Source of the DNA: Adenophora triphylla var. japonica | Lineage: Eukaryota > Streptophyta > Magnoliopsida > Asterales > Campanulaceae | DNA: 64,000 nucleotides | Assembly (NCBI GenBank): GCA_022495995.1 | Contig: JAFEMH010002505.1 | Span: 1-64,000 of the forward strand | Direction: 5' to 3' | Shown here: in pieces, positions 1 through 10,819 of the stretch | How positions within the stretch are numbered: the first letter of the stretch is position 1 | Layout of the letters: every line of letters starts with the position of its first letter | The notes under the pieces: model-generated | What the model was told of the DNA's origin: nothing | The model's input: the letters and a program-made list of their open reading frames with translations, nothing else | Databases searched by the model: none | Position numbers and translations under genes: made by a program

Positions 1-19
1 AAAAGGCAACACATCATCA
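1..19 (+). repeat. 3' end of the 5' LTR of the Tat-type element
   Basis: These bases are identical to 17661-17679, the end of the 3' LTR, and end in CA as LTRs do. The rest of the 5' LTR lies outside the window. Confidence 0.85.
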
Positions 20-40
20 CGGTGGCGACTCACGTGGGGA
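20..40 (+). promoter_or_regulatory. Primer-binding site of the Tat-type element
   Basis: The block TGGCGACTCACGTGGGGA directly follows the 5' LTR end. It resembles the tRNA-Arg-complementary primer site described for Ogre/Tat elements (TGGCGACTCC.CTGGGGA) with small changes. The tRNA assignment is from family knowledge and was not checked against a tRNA. Confidence 0.75.
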
Positions 41-1533
41 TACTAAGCTTTTAATAAAAAAAATGGCATTCGGTATATTAATTGGAAACCACTAAATTTC
101 CCGTTATCGCCTCCTAACACGAGTCGGGGATAAATTGTGGTCTAACAATCCCACGTACCGGTATCACGCGTTTTCAAAAAAAAAAGCTTTTGAGGGTCAA
201 GCTTTCGTCCCGACTTTGAAAATCATTTTTGTGTGTGTGTTGATTTTTGCACGGTTTTCATGTTGTTTTGGCCGCCTCGGAGAAAGTCAAAATTTTAATT
301 TGTCGGAATAATGTCCCTAACGTCGGAATTTTCGTGCTTACGTGCTTATGTGCTCATAAAAAAAAAAATTCAAAAAAAAAAGATTTTGAAAAAAAAAGAA
401 AAGGGAAAATTTCAAAAAAAAGAAAATCATGCATCATATTTTTAAGACACATAAAAAAATTTCTATTTTTACTCGGAAAAAGAATATAGGCTTTGCTTGC
501 ACACTACGCGCACGTAATGACCGTACACTGCGCGCTACGATCCTTAACACAGGAAATCCTTGTCAGGTCCGTTTGGTCTTATTACGCCTCTCGGATGAGC
601 TTGGAGACTTCTGAGCATCCCATGGAGCCTGCGTGTCGACCGTACGCTTCTCCCAAGTGACACACTTTGTCAGAGACCCGGTTGGTTTTTTAAGTGCAGT
701 GCGTGTCATGCGTACCTGTCAGTGTATAGACCTTTCCTTTCAAGCCTTTGTCGGCATACAGACTCAATATCTTTCGGGTCCACTAATCGGTCCCGAAGTT
801 ACTGCACGGTTTTCCGCCGCATGAGACTTTGACAGATATTGGCCGGCGCCTTGACTTCGGCTTACGGCCCGGCACAAATTATACACTGACTCCCGGCATT
901 GACGAGTCATCGAGGATTAATGACTATTCCATGCCTAATTACGGCTTAGCTTGACGACAAGTCAAGATCATTGATCGTGGACGCTTATCGGTCCAAATCA
1001 TGCGGGCAGCTTTTTGTCGAGCCCACTCGGACATGATCTTGACTTTCGGCCGGTCCGGCTTTGTCAGTAATTTACATCGAATGCTCGTTAAGACTCGATT
1101 ACACTTGAGACTTTTAGGATCGTTTTTCTTTCGGTCGGGGTGGGACCCGCTTGCCCTTTTATAGGACCCTCGCCGGGGCTGTCCATCCTGGGAGGTCGAA
1201 ATACGGGTGGAATACGAGGGGCTTATAGACGTAGTGACGGGGCCCGATCCGAGAATCGAGTAGTTTGCGAAAAGAAGAGCAATCTTTTCCAGCCCGATTA
1301 GGTTAATAAAACATGTTTTAAGTAAACGTGAACAAATAAGCTGCATGTTGCATGAGCCTAAAGCCCGAACACCTACCCTCCTTCCATTCCCAGGACATAC
1401 GAATCTTCGTATCCTTTCCCCATGACTCCGCCTGAAAGCTTGGTTTCGGGCGCGCAGGTCATAGTTTGTCCAGGTTAGGAAGAGTCAGCGCATCGTCGGC
1501 TTCGCCATTTGTTCCGACTCCGGGTTTGAATGT
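41..1533 (+). other. Untranslated leader of the Tat-type element
   Basis: About 1.5 kb between the primer site and the first gag-like frame. It holds A-runs at 360-425 and no coding block that I recognise. Short open frames at 247-489, 429-614 and 633-824 have no family resemblance and are treated as chance. Confidence 0.6.
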
Positions 1534-3130
1534 ATGCATCGGCCGGTAATGATGGGGGATAACGTCACTCAGCCTCCGGGGACCCCTCGAGACGAGCAGC
1601 GGTGGAATCGGTTAGCGAAACGAGATGAGGTTACGACGGAAGCACGGCTAAACGGCCTTATGGAGGCTATTAAGAGTCACGGTGCGGCCGCCGGCCTCAA
1701 TCCGAGATGGCACCTTCACCGTGGAAGAAGACGAGGATGCACGAGCCCCACTCTCGGTCGCCCTGATTACACCGGGATGCCGCCACCCGCCTCTATGGTG
1801 CCACTACCGAGAACCCGTATGCTCCTCGATTTTCGGGTCGACGGCTCCCGACCACGAGACCAGGATCCATGCGGCCGACGGCCTGAATCGGTGGGGGCAA
1901 AATCGATACGGAATGTCTTCTCATGGTTGGGGCTATCTCGGAATGCCACGGCTAATCGGGATCCCTCCTCGGTTCGGAACCGATCAATCCAGGACCCTCG
2001 CGGCAACGGCCGCGATTCGGAATGCCGCCACAACTTGGTTGGGCCACGGTCGGGAGCCCCTCACCGAGCGAGTACTAGTTCGAGTGCTCCTCACACAAAT
2101 CCATTCCTCGCTCGAGACTTCTATGGGTTGCGAGCCTCCCGTCCGGTGTCATCCGAATCACCGGGACCGCGGTACCCAGGGTTACACACCTTCACCACGA
2201 GCGGCCATGCAATTCAACAATCAGGACGGCGGCCCGCCCTCGAGCCTACTTACGGGCCCCACTCACAAATCCAAGTTATCCAGGCCACATCGGGGGCTGC
2301 CCCACCTACTTTGCCGAGTTGAAAATCAACGGCCAGCCGCGAGAGTTCTATCACTTTTGCTCGAGGCTCCCTACTCATGCTCCCAGGGTAACTCGGCCCG
2401 GGACGGAGGTTTTCACCTACGTCCCAGGACCGGCCGTTCCCTCCACCGGTCTGCACTCCGGTGGTAGCTCCTCTCTCTAGCTCGGCCGCTAGCTTGAATG
2501 CCATGGTTCCGCCACAAGACCCTCATCGGCACAGTTCATGGAACAACACGAGGAAATGAAAGCGCGGATCGCGAGCGCGCAGTACGCCTTAGGCTACTGG
2601 GGCCGAGACTCCATTGTTCCTCTCCCCACAAATTCGTGATGCCAAATCTGGATCTCTTTGATGGGACCGCATGTCCCAAAAACCCATTTGGACACATATA
2701 CCTTGGCAATGAAAAGCGAAGGATGTACCAATCGGCGGTTAGTGACTATTTCGATCCTATCCTTGAAGTCCGGTGCCTTAAAGTGGTTCTTAGTTTGAAA
2801 CACGAAGCCGGGGCTACATGGGACAGTTACCAATGCCTTCACGAGAAAAATATAAGGCCCAACTTGGAATGGGAAACAAATAGGGTTGACCTACAAACAA
2901 CGGTGCGGCGATCACGATGAGAATGTTGGGGACTTTTACAAGCGGTGGAATGCGAGGCTTCGGTGAAATGGCCATCCCTCCTTCAGAAGAGGAACAAGCT
3001 GGACATCTTCCCGATCATGCTTGAAACCACATCGAGAGCCTCCCTCGAGTCACTTCCCATACTCGAGACTTGCGGGCCATGGTTAACTCTGCGGCTAAGT
3101 TTGAAAAGGCCTGCTGATCGGCAATAGCTG
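1534..3130 (+). pseudogene. Degenerate gag region of the Tat-type element
   Basis: Open frames at 1534-2322 and 1682-2467 overlap in two phases, which suggests one coding region with indels. The clearest gag-like stretch is in the frame 2498-2920, with a segment of the form LDLFDGTACPKN followed by a tyrosine- and leucine-rich helical part. This matches the FDGT.DPK..L start of gypsy gag (retrotrans_gag) domains, which form the virus-like particle. No intact zinc knuckle was found. Repeated frame changes and stops show the gene is dead. Confidence 0.6.
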
Positions 3131-5639
3131 CTTTGCACACGCCTACGGTATCGGGCTCCTCCTCGCAAACACTTGCCACACTGCTCACGCGAAATCAAAG
3201 GCGATTAACTATGCGGGACGGGAATGTAATAACACGACTCCTTTTGCTCCCGGAAACCGGTAGAGCCCCCGGACCGCGGGTCGTAAACCTCGAAAACTTT
3301 TGGAATGCCCTGAATGACATCTTTAGGGGAGGCGGTGGTGAAAGAAGGCTTCTTTGCGGCACTTTGGAGAATTTCCAACCCCGAGAAATCCGAATGCTCC
3401 GTGGATACTACAAAGTATTGTGCCTTTCATCAAGCTCACGGACATCGGCGAGTTTGCTTTACTCTGAAAAAGGCAATTCGGGGCTAATAGAGCAAGGAAA
3501 GTTGGAAGGCCCCAGGGGCCCACACGATCAAAAATCAGTTGCCACGGAACCATAATCGAGTGAATATGATTGAATGCGGAGAATCTTCACACGCCCGGGG
3601 AAGATGCGTGAAGGTCCCCAAATACCCGTGGCCCAACCTCGTCGAGGATCTGAGATTCGGGTTCCCCCTCGGCCTCGAGGATATCGAACGAATCAACCCG
3701 TCTTGGTCTCATGTCGAGACTCCTTGCAAGAATACGAGGCCCGCTATTTTTCGGGTGAAGGAAGGCCGATGCAGAAGAAGCTGAGGAGTACATTCGCTCA
3801 AAGAACATGAAAGAATTATTTATACAAGATGGTTAGAAGCAGTCAAGAAAGATTGAGCAAGAAAGTTTCCGGCGAGCACCCGTCTTGGGGCTTATCGGCA
3901 AAGTAGGCCGAAGAGCATACGGAGCTAGTACACTTCTGCAAATTGGCTCTAGGAGAGCCGAATATGATCCAGAGAACAGTGAAGAATCGGAAGAGGAGGA
4001 TTCCTTCTATATCCTACACAGTGTCAAATACGTGCCACCCCCTCTCCTCTTCCCCCGCAATTTACGGGAGGAGAAGGCTGAATCGCGATTACCATCACTT
4101 CGGGGAATGGGAGCATATGACAACTTCTGCGGCTGCACGCACCCCTCTTCCCCCTACGGATTGTGAAGTCGCTCCCTCTCGGCTAGAAATCCCGGTAGTA
4201 TGGGAAGAAGATTCCAGCGGCGGCGATGACGATGATGATGACGAGTGAAGAGTCAGCGAGGCCCCAGATCACGGAAACAATGCGGAACGATCATGAGCCC
4301 ATGGGAGCCGGGCACAATGGTTGGTTATCGGCAAGCAACGATGAAGGACCGCCGGGAAATGCGGATCGGAATACAGTGGAGACAGAACCCTACGAGGTGT
4401 CACTTGTAAGATGCATTTGTGGCCCGATGCCGGATACTCCGGAGGATGAGGGACAACAAAGCCCGCGCCGGATCCATACATATCCGAAATCCTAGAACAC
4501 AACGTTCCTTATAAGAATGCGAATGGTGAATGGAGAGGGTTTATTGAAGCAGTCGAAAATGGAGGGTTTCGGCCACCGGAAGATGAAGAATTCGTAAACG
4601 TTATCGGATCTTTTTCTTCTTTCCCACGAACGGATGGCGTAACAACCGTAAGGGTCACGGCGGGCCGCTCGAGCGCGGCGAATGCACTGCAATCAGCGAA
4701 AAGGGTTATCGATACGAACGTCTCCCCAGTGGCCTTCGTACCTGTGAGTCCACATGACGCCTTTCTAATTGCTACGGGGGCAGACAATGGACCCGGGTGC
4801 TCCTTATTTGGACACGAGATCTATCGAGCCGCTACCTCAAGCTCCGAAGAGGAACGTTGCCTATCCTTCACTGTGGCTGCCCTACACCAAGGCGAAAGAA
4901 AAAGGATATACGATGAGATGGAGGCGATAGCCACAACTCTGTGGGCCATCCGAGGATGAGATCGAAAAGCCGCCGAGTCCCAGACAATAGCGACTCTTGT
5001 TGCATGATAACTATGAGCAAGGCCGGCCATGAGAGTGAATCGGAGGACGCCCTAGCTCTGTGGGCCATCCGAGGGGCAACAACACAACCCCCGACCCAAG
5101 CACAGTGACTTGGGAAGCGATTATAAGGGCCGCCCGGGGAAGGAGCCGGTACTGGCTCGGCCCCTCACTTTGTCACTAGACCTCGTCGAGAACCGGTGGC
5201 CAATAGCCAAAAGAGCTCCCCATTGACCTAGCGGCATTGAAGAAATCCGATCAAGAGACGGCGATGAGGAAGTTAATCTGTTGACCCGATCCGGCGAGAT
5301 TTTCCAAGGAAATCCCAAGGCGAGATAAGAAGGCCACGGATCAAGCACGAAGAAGATCGCCGCCCCTATGCTAAGGCAGTGAAACTCCAGGACCACGAAA
5401 AAGAGGATCCCGTGCTCACCCGGTTGAAGCAAACACGAGGCCAACATTTCCCTCTGGTCTCTACTCGCTTCGTCTTATCCCATGATTTGAAGGCTGGAAG
5501 AAAGCACAGCTCGCACTCTCGTGCCTATTGATGCTACTCCCGATGATGTGGTACGGTGATTGGAAACATCCACTACGGGAACATAATCACTTTCACGAGA
5601 TCTCGACCTCCCTCAATTTGGGGGCGATCATAATGAGCC
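3131..5639 (+). pseudogene. Broken gag-to-protease linker of the Tat-type element
   Basis: This 2.5-kb stretch keeps a coding-like base composition but no frame stays open for long. The best continuous + frame runs about 4503-4958 and is acidic and serine-rich near its end. Blocks at 3885-4250 end in an Asp-rich run. These are consistent with the long, weakly conserved C-terminal gag/linker of Tat elements. I cannot name a domain. A near-duplicate phrase, CTCTGTGGGCCATCCGAGG, occurs at about 4937 and 5056, which points to a local duplication. Confidence 0.4.
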
Positions 5640-6460
5640 TCTCTTCATCACAGTCAGTTTGGATGAACGACGCCTCCCTCGGGTCTGGTTGATAATGGGT
5701 CCGGAATGAACATTCTTCCAGCAAAGATGCGTGAGCTTTGCTTGATATCAAGACTACGAGACTTGAAGCCTTCTTCTCTCACGGTCAAAGCTTACGACTC
5801 AACATCCCGGCAGTCCTCGGAGTTGCTACTTTAGACCTCTGGTTTGGACGAGAAATTGATACACAGTGGAATTCCGGGTTATCGACATCCCGATTACTTT
5901 CAATGCCTGTTCAAGACCTTGGCTGCACCAAGTCAAAGGGTCGCCTCAAGCCTCCACCGGTGTGTGAAATTCGTCTCGAATGGGGATCGACGACCATTTA
6001 CGGGGATTTAGTCACTTTAGAGGAGCACGAGATACGGGCGGAATACCTATTACGGAAATCAAACATGACGAGGAAGGTCACATGCTAACGGGCTTCACGG
6101 TCGAGCCTCCCAAGGCCCAAGTGTGCAACATAGATCGACGGTCACTCGGGATAAAATCCCACCGGTCTTGAAAATGATGAGAAAAATGAGCTATCTACTG
6201 GCCTCGGTGCAGGGAAGCGCCCAACAAGGAACTTTCAAACTTCATCGAAGTGAAAGGACAAAATACTCGCCACGGCACAGGATATGAGGCCTCCCGGTGG
6301 ACCTTTGCAAAGGGAAAAAGATTTGAAGGCGCCACGGGGAAAGGTCCCGGTTGAGCAATCCCTAAATCTCTCCCCTTCGAGTCCTAATTTGGCTGACTAC
6401 TTTGTAAAGGGTCCCACACAACCGGGAAACATCCACGAGCCCACTCTACGGCGGGATGGC
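5640..6460 (+). pseudogene. Degenerate aspartic protease region of the Tat-type element
   Basis: Read across frames, about 5690-5800 encodes MNILPAKM followed by a segment of the form LKPSSLTVKAYDSTSRQ. This matches the Tat/Ogre protease block that follows the catalytic D[DT]GS motif (..NVLP..T...L....L.PS.LTVRAFD.T.R). The catalytic triplet itself is damaged and cannot be read in frame. Further on, about 6170-6300 carries the MMRKMSYL and HRTGYEASRW-like segments that in relatives follow the protease. The protein would process the Gag-Pol polyprotein. Several stops and shifts make it non-functional. Confidence 0.6.
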
Positions 6461-7261
6461 TAAAGCTACGAGGATAGCCTCAACAAGTTCGAGAGGAACC
6501 AAGGCTAACCCGGTCCGTAGAATGTTCCTGGACCTACCCAAGATACACAGGGCTACCACTACCATGAAAAGTGAGTATACCTTCGGAGGGCGTGCGACTG
6601 GTGGAGCAGTTCGAGAAGCTCACAACCACTTTGATTCCTCTGCCCGGGAAGATCCGAAACACATTCGGGCGCGGTGCCAAAAGCTAAGGCCACGGAATTT
6701 CCCTCGGATGATTGGGATGGTGCAGTTATGCGACAATTGTTCGAAGAAGAAGTCAGTGCCGGACTGATTGATCTCGGCTCGGTCCAAGAGATGATAGCGG
6801 CAATTGAGAAAGGAAAACAAAAACGGCCACGGTTCCCGAGTCATGAGGCCACCAATAGCATGCCGCTAAAGAATTGGGAAACTCTCTCGAGGCCCGTCCG
6901 CGACCAAGGAGGAAATGATCACCAAGCTTGGATTGGTCCCCCGTCCCCTTTGTGTCAATCTAGAGACAAGTCCTCCCGGGTCTCTCTCTGTTAAGATCGA
7001 GTCTCTAGGGTCGTCCAGATGGCCTTACGCACGAAGACTACGAGTGCGTAGCAAGCCTTTGTATTCCACTTTCGTTTTCAATGAAATGACGAACCTTTAC
7101 GAGTATCCCTTGATTGCCACTTTAACTAATGATGAATTAATTAAAAAAAAATTTTAATAATAATTCATTAGATAAAAACGAACACATTAAACAAAAAAAA
7201 AAAAATCAAACAACAAAAAAAAAATCTTTAAGCGGGTTGTCAGGAAGAGGAAAATCGAGCC
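6461..7261 (+). pseudogene. Post-protease linker with an AT-rich interruption
   Basis: The frame 6674-6994 is acidic and lysine-rich and resembles the poorly conserved linker between protease and reverse transcriptase in Tat elements. At about 7130-7235 an A-rich stretch (TTAATTAAAAAAAAATTTTAATAATAATTC and following A-runs) breaks the GC-richer coding sequence and looks like a small insertion or expansion. No reverse transcriptase motif is visible. Confidence 0.4.
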
Positions 7262-8115
7262 CAAGCCGCCGAAGAGATTTTGACAAGTGTGAATTTGGGA
7301 GCTGCGGAAGAGCCTAAAGAGACGCGAGATTGGTCATTTCTTCGAAGGAAGTGGAAAGGATGCTCTGCAAAGTCCTACAAAATCCTCAATTCAAAGAAAG
7401 TTGCCCTCTTCATCAAAGAAAACATCATGTGCGGATACGGGTTGCCGGCGAAATCATCTCGAGATAATGGATCCCACTTCGAAGGGGAATGTGAAAAAGC
7501 TGGCAGCGGAATTCCGAATAACCCGTCTGAAGTCATCACCTACGGGCCCCAGGCCAGCGGGCCGTCGAGAGCGACAAACAAGACTCACGGAAAATATCAT
7601 CAGGAAAATGGGTCATCGAGGTAGAGATTGGCCCGAGAAGTTACACTTGGCACTCTGGGGCTACGAGAACATCGGTCGAACGGCAAGCGCGGGAAACACC
7701 TTTTGCCCTCACATACGGAATGGAAGCCGTACTCCCCAATCGAGCCCGGAAATACCCTCGCTCAGGTATCACTGGCTGGAAAGCCGGATCAACGAGGTCG
7801 AATGGCTCCGAGTCGCCATGATGAATTGGCCCTACTAGACGAACGCCGATTGAAGGCCATGGAACACATCCGGGCCTACCAAGGAAGAATGGCTGAGCCT
7901 TCGACAAGAAAGTAAAGCATCGGGAGATCCGAGAAGGTGATCTCGTTCTAAAAGAAAAGCCCCCGGTCCGTATCAACCCTCTCGGCAAATGGGAGCTGTA
8001 TGGGTCGGGCCATATGTCGTCCCGGAAGATCTTCTCACGGGAGGAGCTCATGCAACTTGCGGACCTCGACGGGAATCCCTTTGTACACCCGGTGAATGGT
8101 GACAAGGCTGCGCGA
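7262..8115 (+). pseudogene. RT-linker fused to integrase; RT and RNase H missing
   Basis: About 7285-7330 encodes a VNLGAAEEPKETR-like acidic segment that in Tat elements lies just before reverse transcriptase. Within about 40 bases the sequence switches to integrase: a KSYKILNSKKVALFIKENIM-like core start, then DNGSHFEGE around 7463-7489 carrying the second catalytic Asp. It continues with the WPEKL-like, NEVEWLR and ALLDERR segments known from gypsy integrase C-termini. YxDD and RNase H motifs are absent, so about 2 kb of pol has been deleted relative to autonomous relatives. Frameshifts occur at about 7500-7620 and 7830-7920. The element would need enzymes in trans. Confidence 0.75.
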
Positions 8116-8399
8116 GATACTACGCATAAAAAAAAAATAAAAAAAAAAGAGTGCTAAAAGAGTAATACCCTAACTAGGTTAGACTAGGTTAGAACAAAAA
8201 AAAACCGAAAAGAGTGCGGTACCCAACTAGGCTAGAAAGAGAAGCGGCCTAGGTAAAAAACGAGGGTTGCACCAAAAAAAAACAACAAAAAAAACAACAA
8301 AAAAAAAGAGTGCTAAAAGAGTAATACCCAACTAGGTTAGAAACCCGAAAAGGGCGGCCTAGGTAAAAAACGGGGTTGCACCAAAAAAAAAAAAAAAAA

Positions 8400-8437
<38 letters not shown>

Positions 8438-8545
8438 TGCTAAAAGAGTAATACCCAACTAGGTTAGAAAAGGGCGGCCTAGGTAAAAAACGGGGTTGCA
8501 AAAAACAAAAAAAAAAAAAAAACAAAAAAGAGTTCACCGGGTTGA
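8116..8545 (+). repeat. Tandem A-rich repeat after pol
   Basis: About four units each carry the phrases GAGTGCTAAAAGAGTAATACCC, AACTAGGTTAGAA and GGCGGCCTAGGTAAAAAACG, separated by poly-A tracts of variable length. The unit is roughly 110-130 bp. The A-runs are interrupted by single C residues. Confidence 0.85.
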
Positions 8546-8959
8546 ACTACGAAGACTGAGCTCCTCGAAATGAGGGGAACGTAGGCGGCAGGAAACGGTT
8601 CGGTCTAAAGCACAAATAAAAGCCATACTTTGGCATCAATACAATTGATCGAGACCATGAAAGCGTCTCGAAAAACTCTAAAGCAATTCAAATATTCATT
8701 ACAAGTTAAAAGCTCTTTGATGAGTCTAAGCCCGATTCATTCCTACAACTAGCAACTTTGCTAAAGAAAACTAAGATACATAATCAAACTAATGTGTACT
8801 GTCATGGCAAGAAAGGGATACTTGGAAACCTCGAGTCACTCCAAGCCGCTCGTGCTTGGCCTCTCCCTTCTTCTTCCCCCTCCAGTCTTTCTCTTACGAG
8901 CCAGGAAAAATGTCGGTATTCCTCCTACCAAGCTACGGTATAGGAACGGGGTCTATCAA
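8546..8959. other. Spacer between the A-rich array and the antisense ORF
   Basis: No convincing coding or repeat structure was seen. A short phrase, GTTGAACTACGAAGACTGAG, resembles the GAACTACGA phrase found at 15203 and 15774. Confidence 0.4.
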
Positions 8960-10310
8960 ACCGGCCTCTGTCGGGGCCTTAGTAGCCACTAGCGTCATCC
9001 CTCATCTCCTGTAACCTAGGCTGGTAACATAGGAGCCCTCCTCTCCTGTCTCTTGACGTAAGCCTCATAATCGAGTCCACGGCGTCTCCGCTCTGTCATG
9101 AGGATTGGCCCTCGCCTCGGCCCTCCTCCTCTCGAGAAGCTTGATCGGGTCCTCCGCACCCACAATGGCCTCACGCCGTCTCAAAATAGCCACCTGAGTC
9201 TCTCCCGAGATGCCTCTCGTACCAATCCGGGTACCAAGTGGTCGAGGAACACCGGTCTCGGACGCTGAGAATGACCCGAGGAGGAAAGGCATCATACCTC
9301 CATGCTCGGGAAAGAAATGGAAACACCGAGGGATCATCCATGGAAACAGGAGCCACCACCACAGGTGGCTATATCATCAAAACCCTCCAAAGGAACCTGC
9401 TCCAAGCCAAAGCGTCTCGGGACCGGAGCCGGAATGTAGAAGCTGGGTGAGAAAGCCCGGAAGCATAACCACATGGGACCCGTCTGAAGCACTCTGCGAG
9501 TCTCCACCCGCCCTGAGGCACCAACCATCGATATCTTCGATCTGGCGACCCGCCATCCAACGCTCCCACGAGCCACGATCATCAAAATCTACATCGACAC
9601 CTCTCCTGGCAAAAGTCCGAGGCTTTGATCATATCGGAGGTTTCCCGAAGAACCCCCAAACGCTCCATCGGCCACGGGGTCAAGAGAACGGGCTGCCCCC
9701 GTGCATGTACCGCCGTCCGGTAGCTAATTTGTCGAGAGCATGAAAAGTCTCCCCAAGAATCAAAGGAACGACATCTACGCCCGGGCGACAGTGAGCAGAC
9801 AACATCCAGCAAAGACCGATGGCGAGATCCCGAAGGAATAGACCATGAACGGGGTGCCAAACATACAAAGTGCAAAGGCATCCCAATAGGCATCATCCAC
9901 CAAGCCTAGGCCCCTAAATCTGTCGGGAAGACCGGAAATATCGAAATGATCGGGACCGCGGATCATACCTTGCGCTTCCTCAGGGAAAGATGAAGGAGGA
10001 CGCACAATCTGTCAACAAAGAAGCCCTGGGCAAAGGGAACCGCTATCTCTTCCACCTCAGGACCTCCAAGCAAGGCCCGAAATTCTTCCACGGTCGGAAC
10101 AATCTCGTTGAAGGAAAGGCAAAGACATGCCTTCTGAGTATCCCAAAACGAAGAAGAAGCTCTTAAGAGGTCATAATCCAGGAACCAATTCTTTGAGAGA
10201 CCACAAGCATCGTACCTTGTACCTTTCTTCAAAGAACGATCTTCTCTCGTGCATGATCTCCCTACACCACTCCTTGAACTTTTCAAAGAACGACATTTGC
10301 CTTTCTTTGG
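8960..10310 (-). pseudogene. Antisense ORF 1 of the Tat-type element, plant mobile domain (PMD)-like
   Basis: On the minus strand, opposite to gag-pol, the frame 9963-10421 contains a segment of the form FWDTQKACLCLSFNEIVPTV followed by EEFRALLGG. This is the typical start of the plant mobile domain (aminotransferase-like family): FWD......F.F...E..PT.EE...L.G. It continues through frames 9775-10005, 9680-9886 and 9582-9896 with AYWDAFAL and VVPLILGETFHALD-like segments, so it is one region broken by frameshifts. A plausible start is an MSFFEKFKEW-like N-terminus near 10296. PMD genes have been captured by gypsy and MULE elements, and antisense ORFs after pol are known in Tat elements. Function inside the element is unknown. 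Confidence 0.6.
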
Positions 10311-10819
10311 ACAATTTTGGAGAATTTTAGGCCATTTCCATGGTTTTTCTCTCTTTCTCCCCGAAAATGGGTTTGTTTGGTTTGGAGGTTGAAGAGGATA
10401 TTTGAATTTGAAATAAAGCAAGACCAGTGCGGACCAAAATTAAAGGACAATGTCGGAAGCTGCCCTATCCGCGCGGATGAGATTTTACCAAAAAAAAATT
10501 TTGCAACAGTCAGCTGCTACACCAAAAGAGGAATATTCCGTCCCGTTGCTCGAAACCCGTGCAAAAAAAACCTCCTCAAACCGAGTCCATATACCAAACA
10601 CCCTTGCAAAAAAAAAAAAAAACCAAGGCTCATGCGACACTGCATTCATATTGCATTGCATTCATAAAATAAAATCCTAAATTATTACATTCCAAAAAAA
10701 AAAAAAGAGAGTGTGCATAAAAAAAAAAAAACAAACAAACATAAATAAAATCCTAAATTATTACATCCAAAAAAAAAAATGTGCATAATCTGTACAAATC
10801 TAAATCTCAAAAAAAAAAA
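10311..10819. other. A-rich spacer with a short direct repeat
   Basis: The phrase AATAAAATCCTAAATTATTAC occurs near 10666 and again near 10745, beside poly-A runs. It lies between the two antisense ORFs and probably contains the 3' end of antisense ORF 2. Nothing else was seen. Confidence 0.45.

Noticed and set aside
8249..8537. Minus-strand frames of mostly Phe
   Set aside because: They come from poly-A tracts in the A-rich array.
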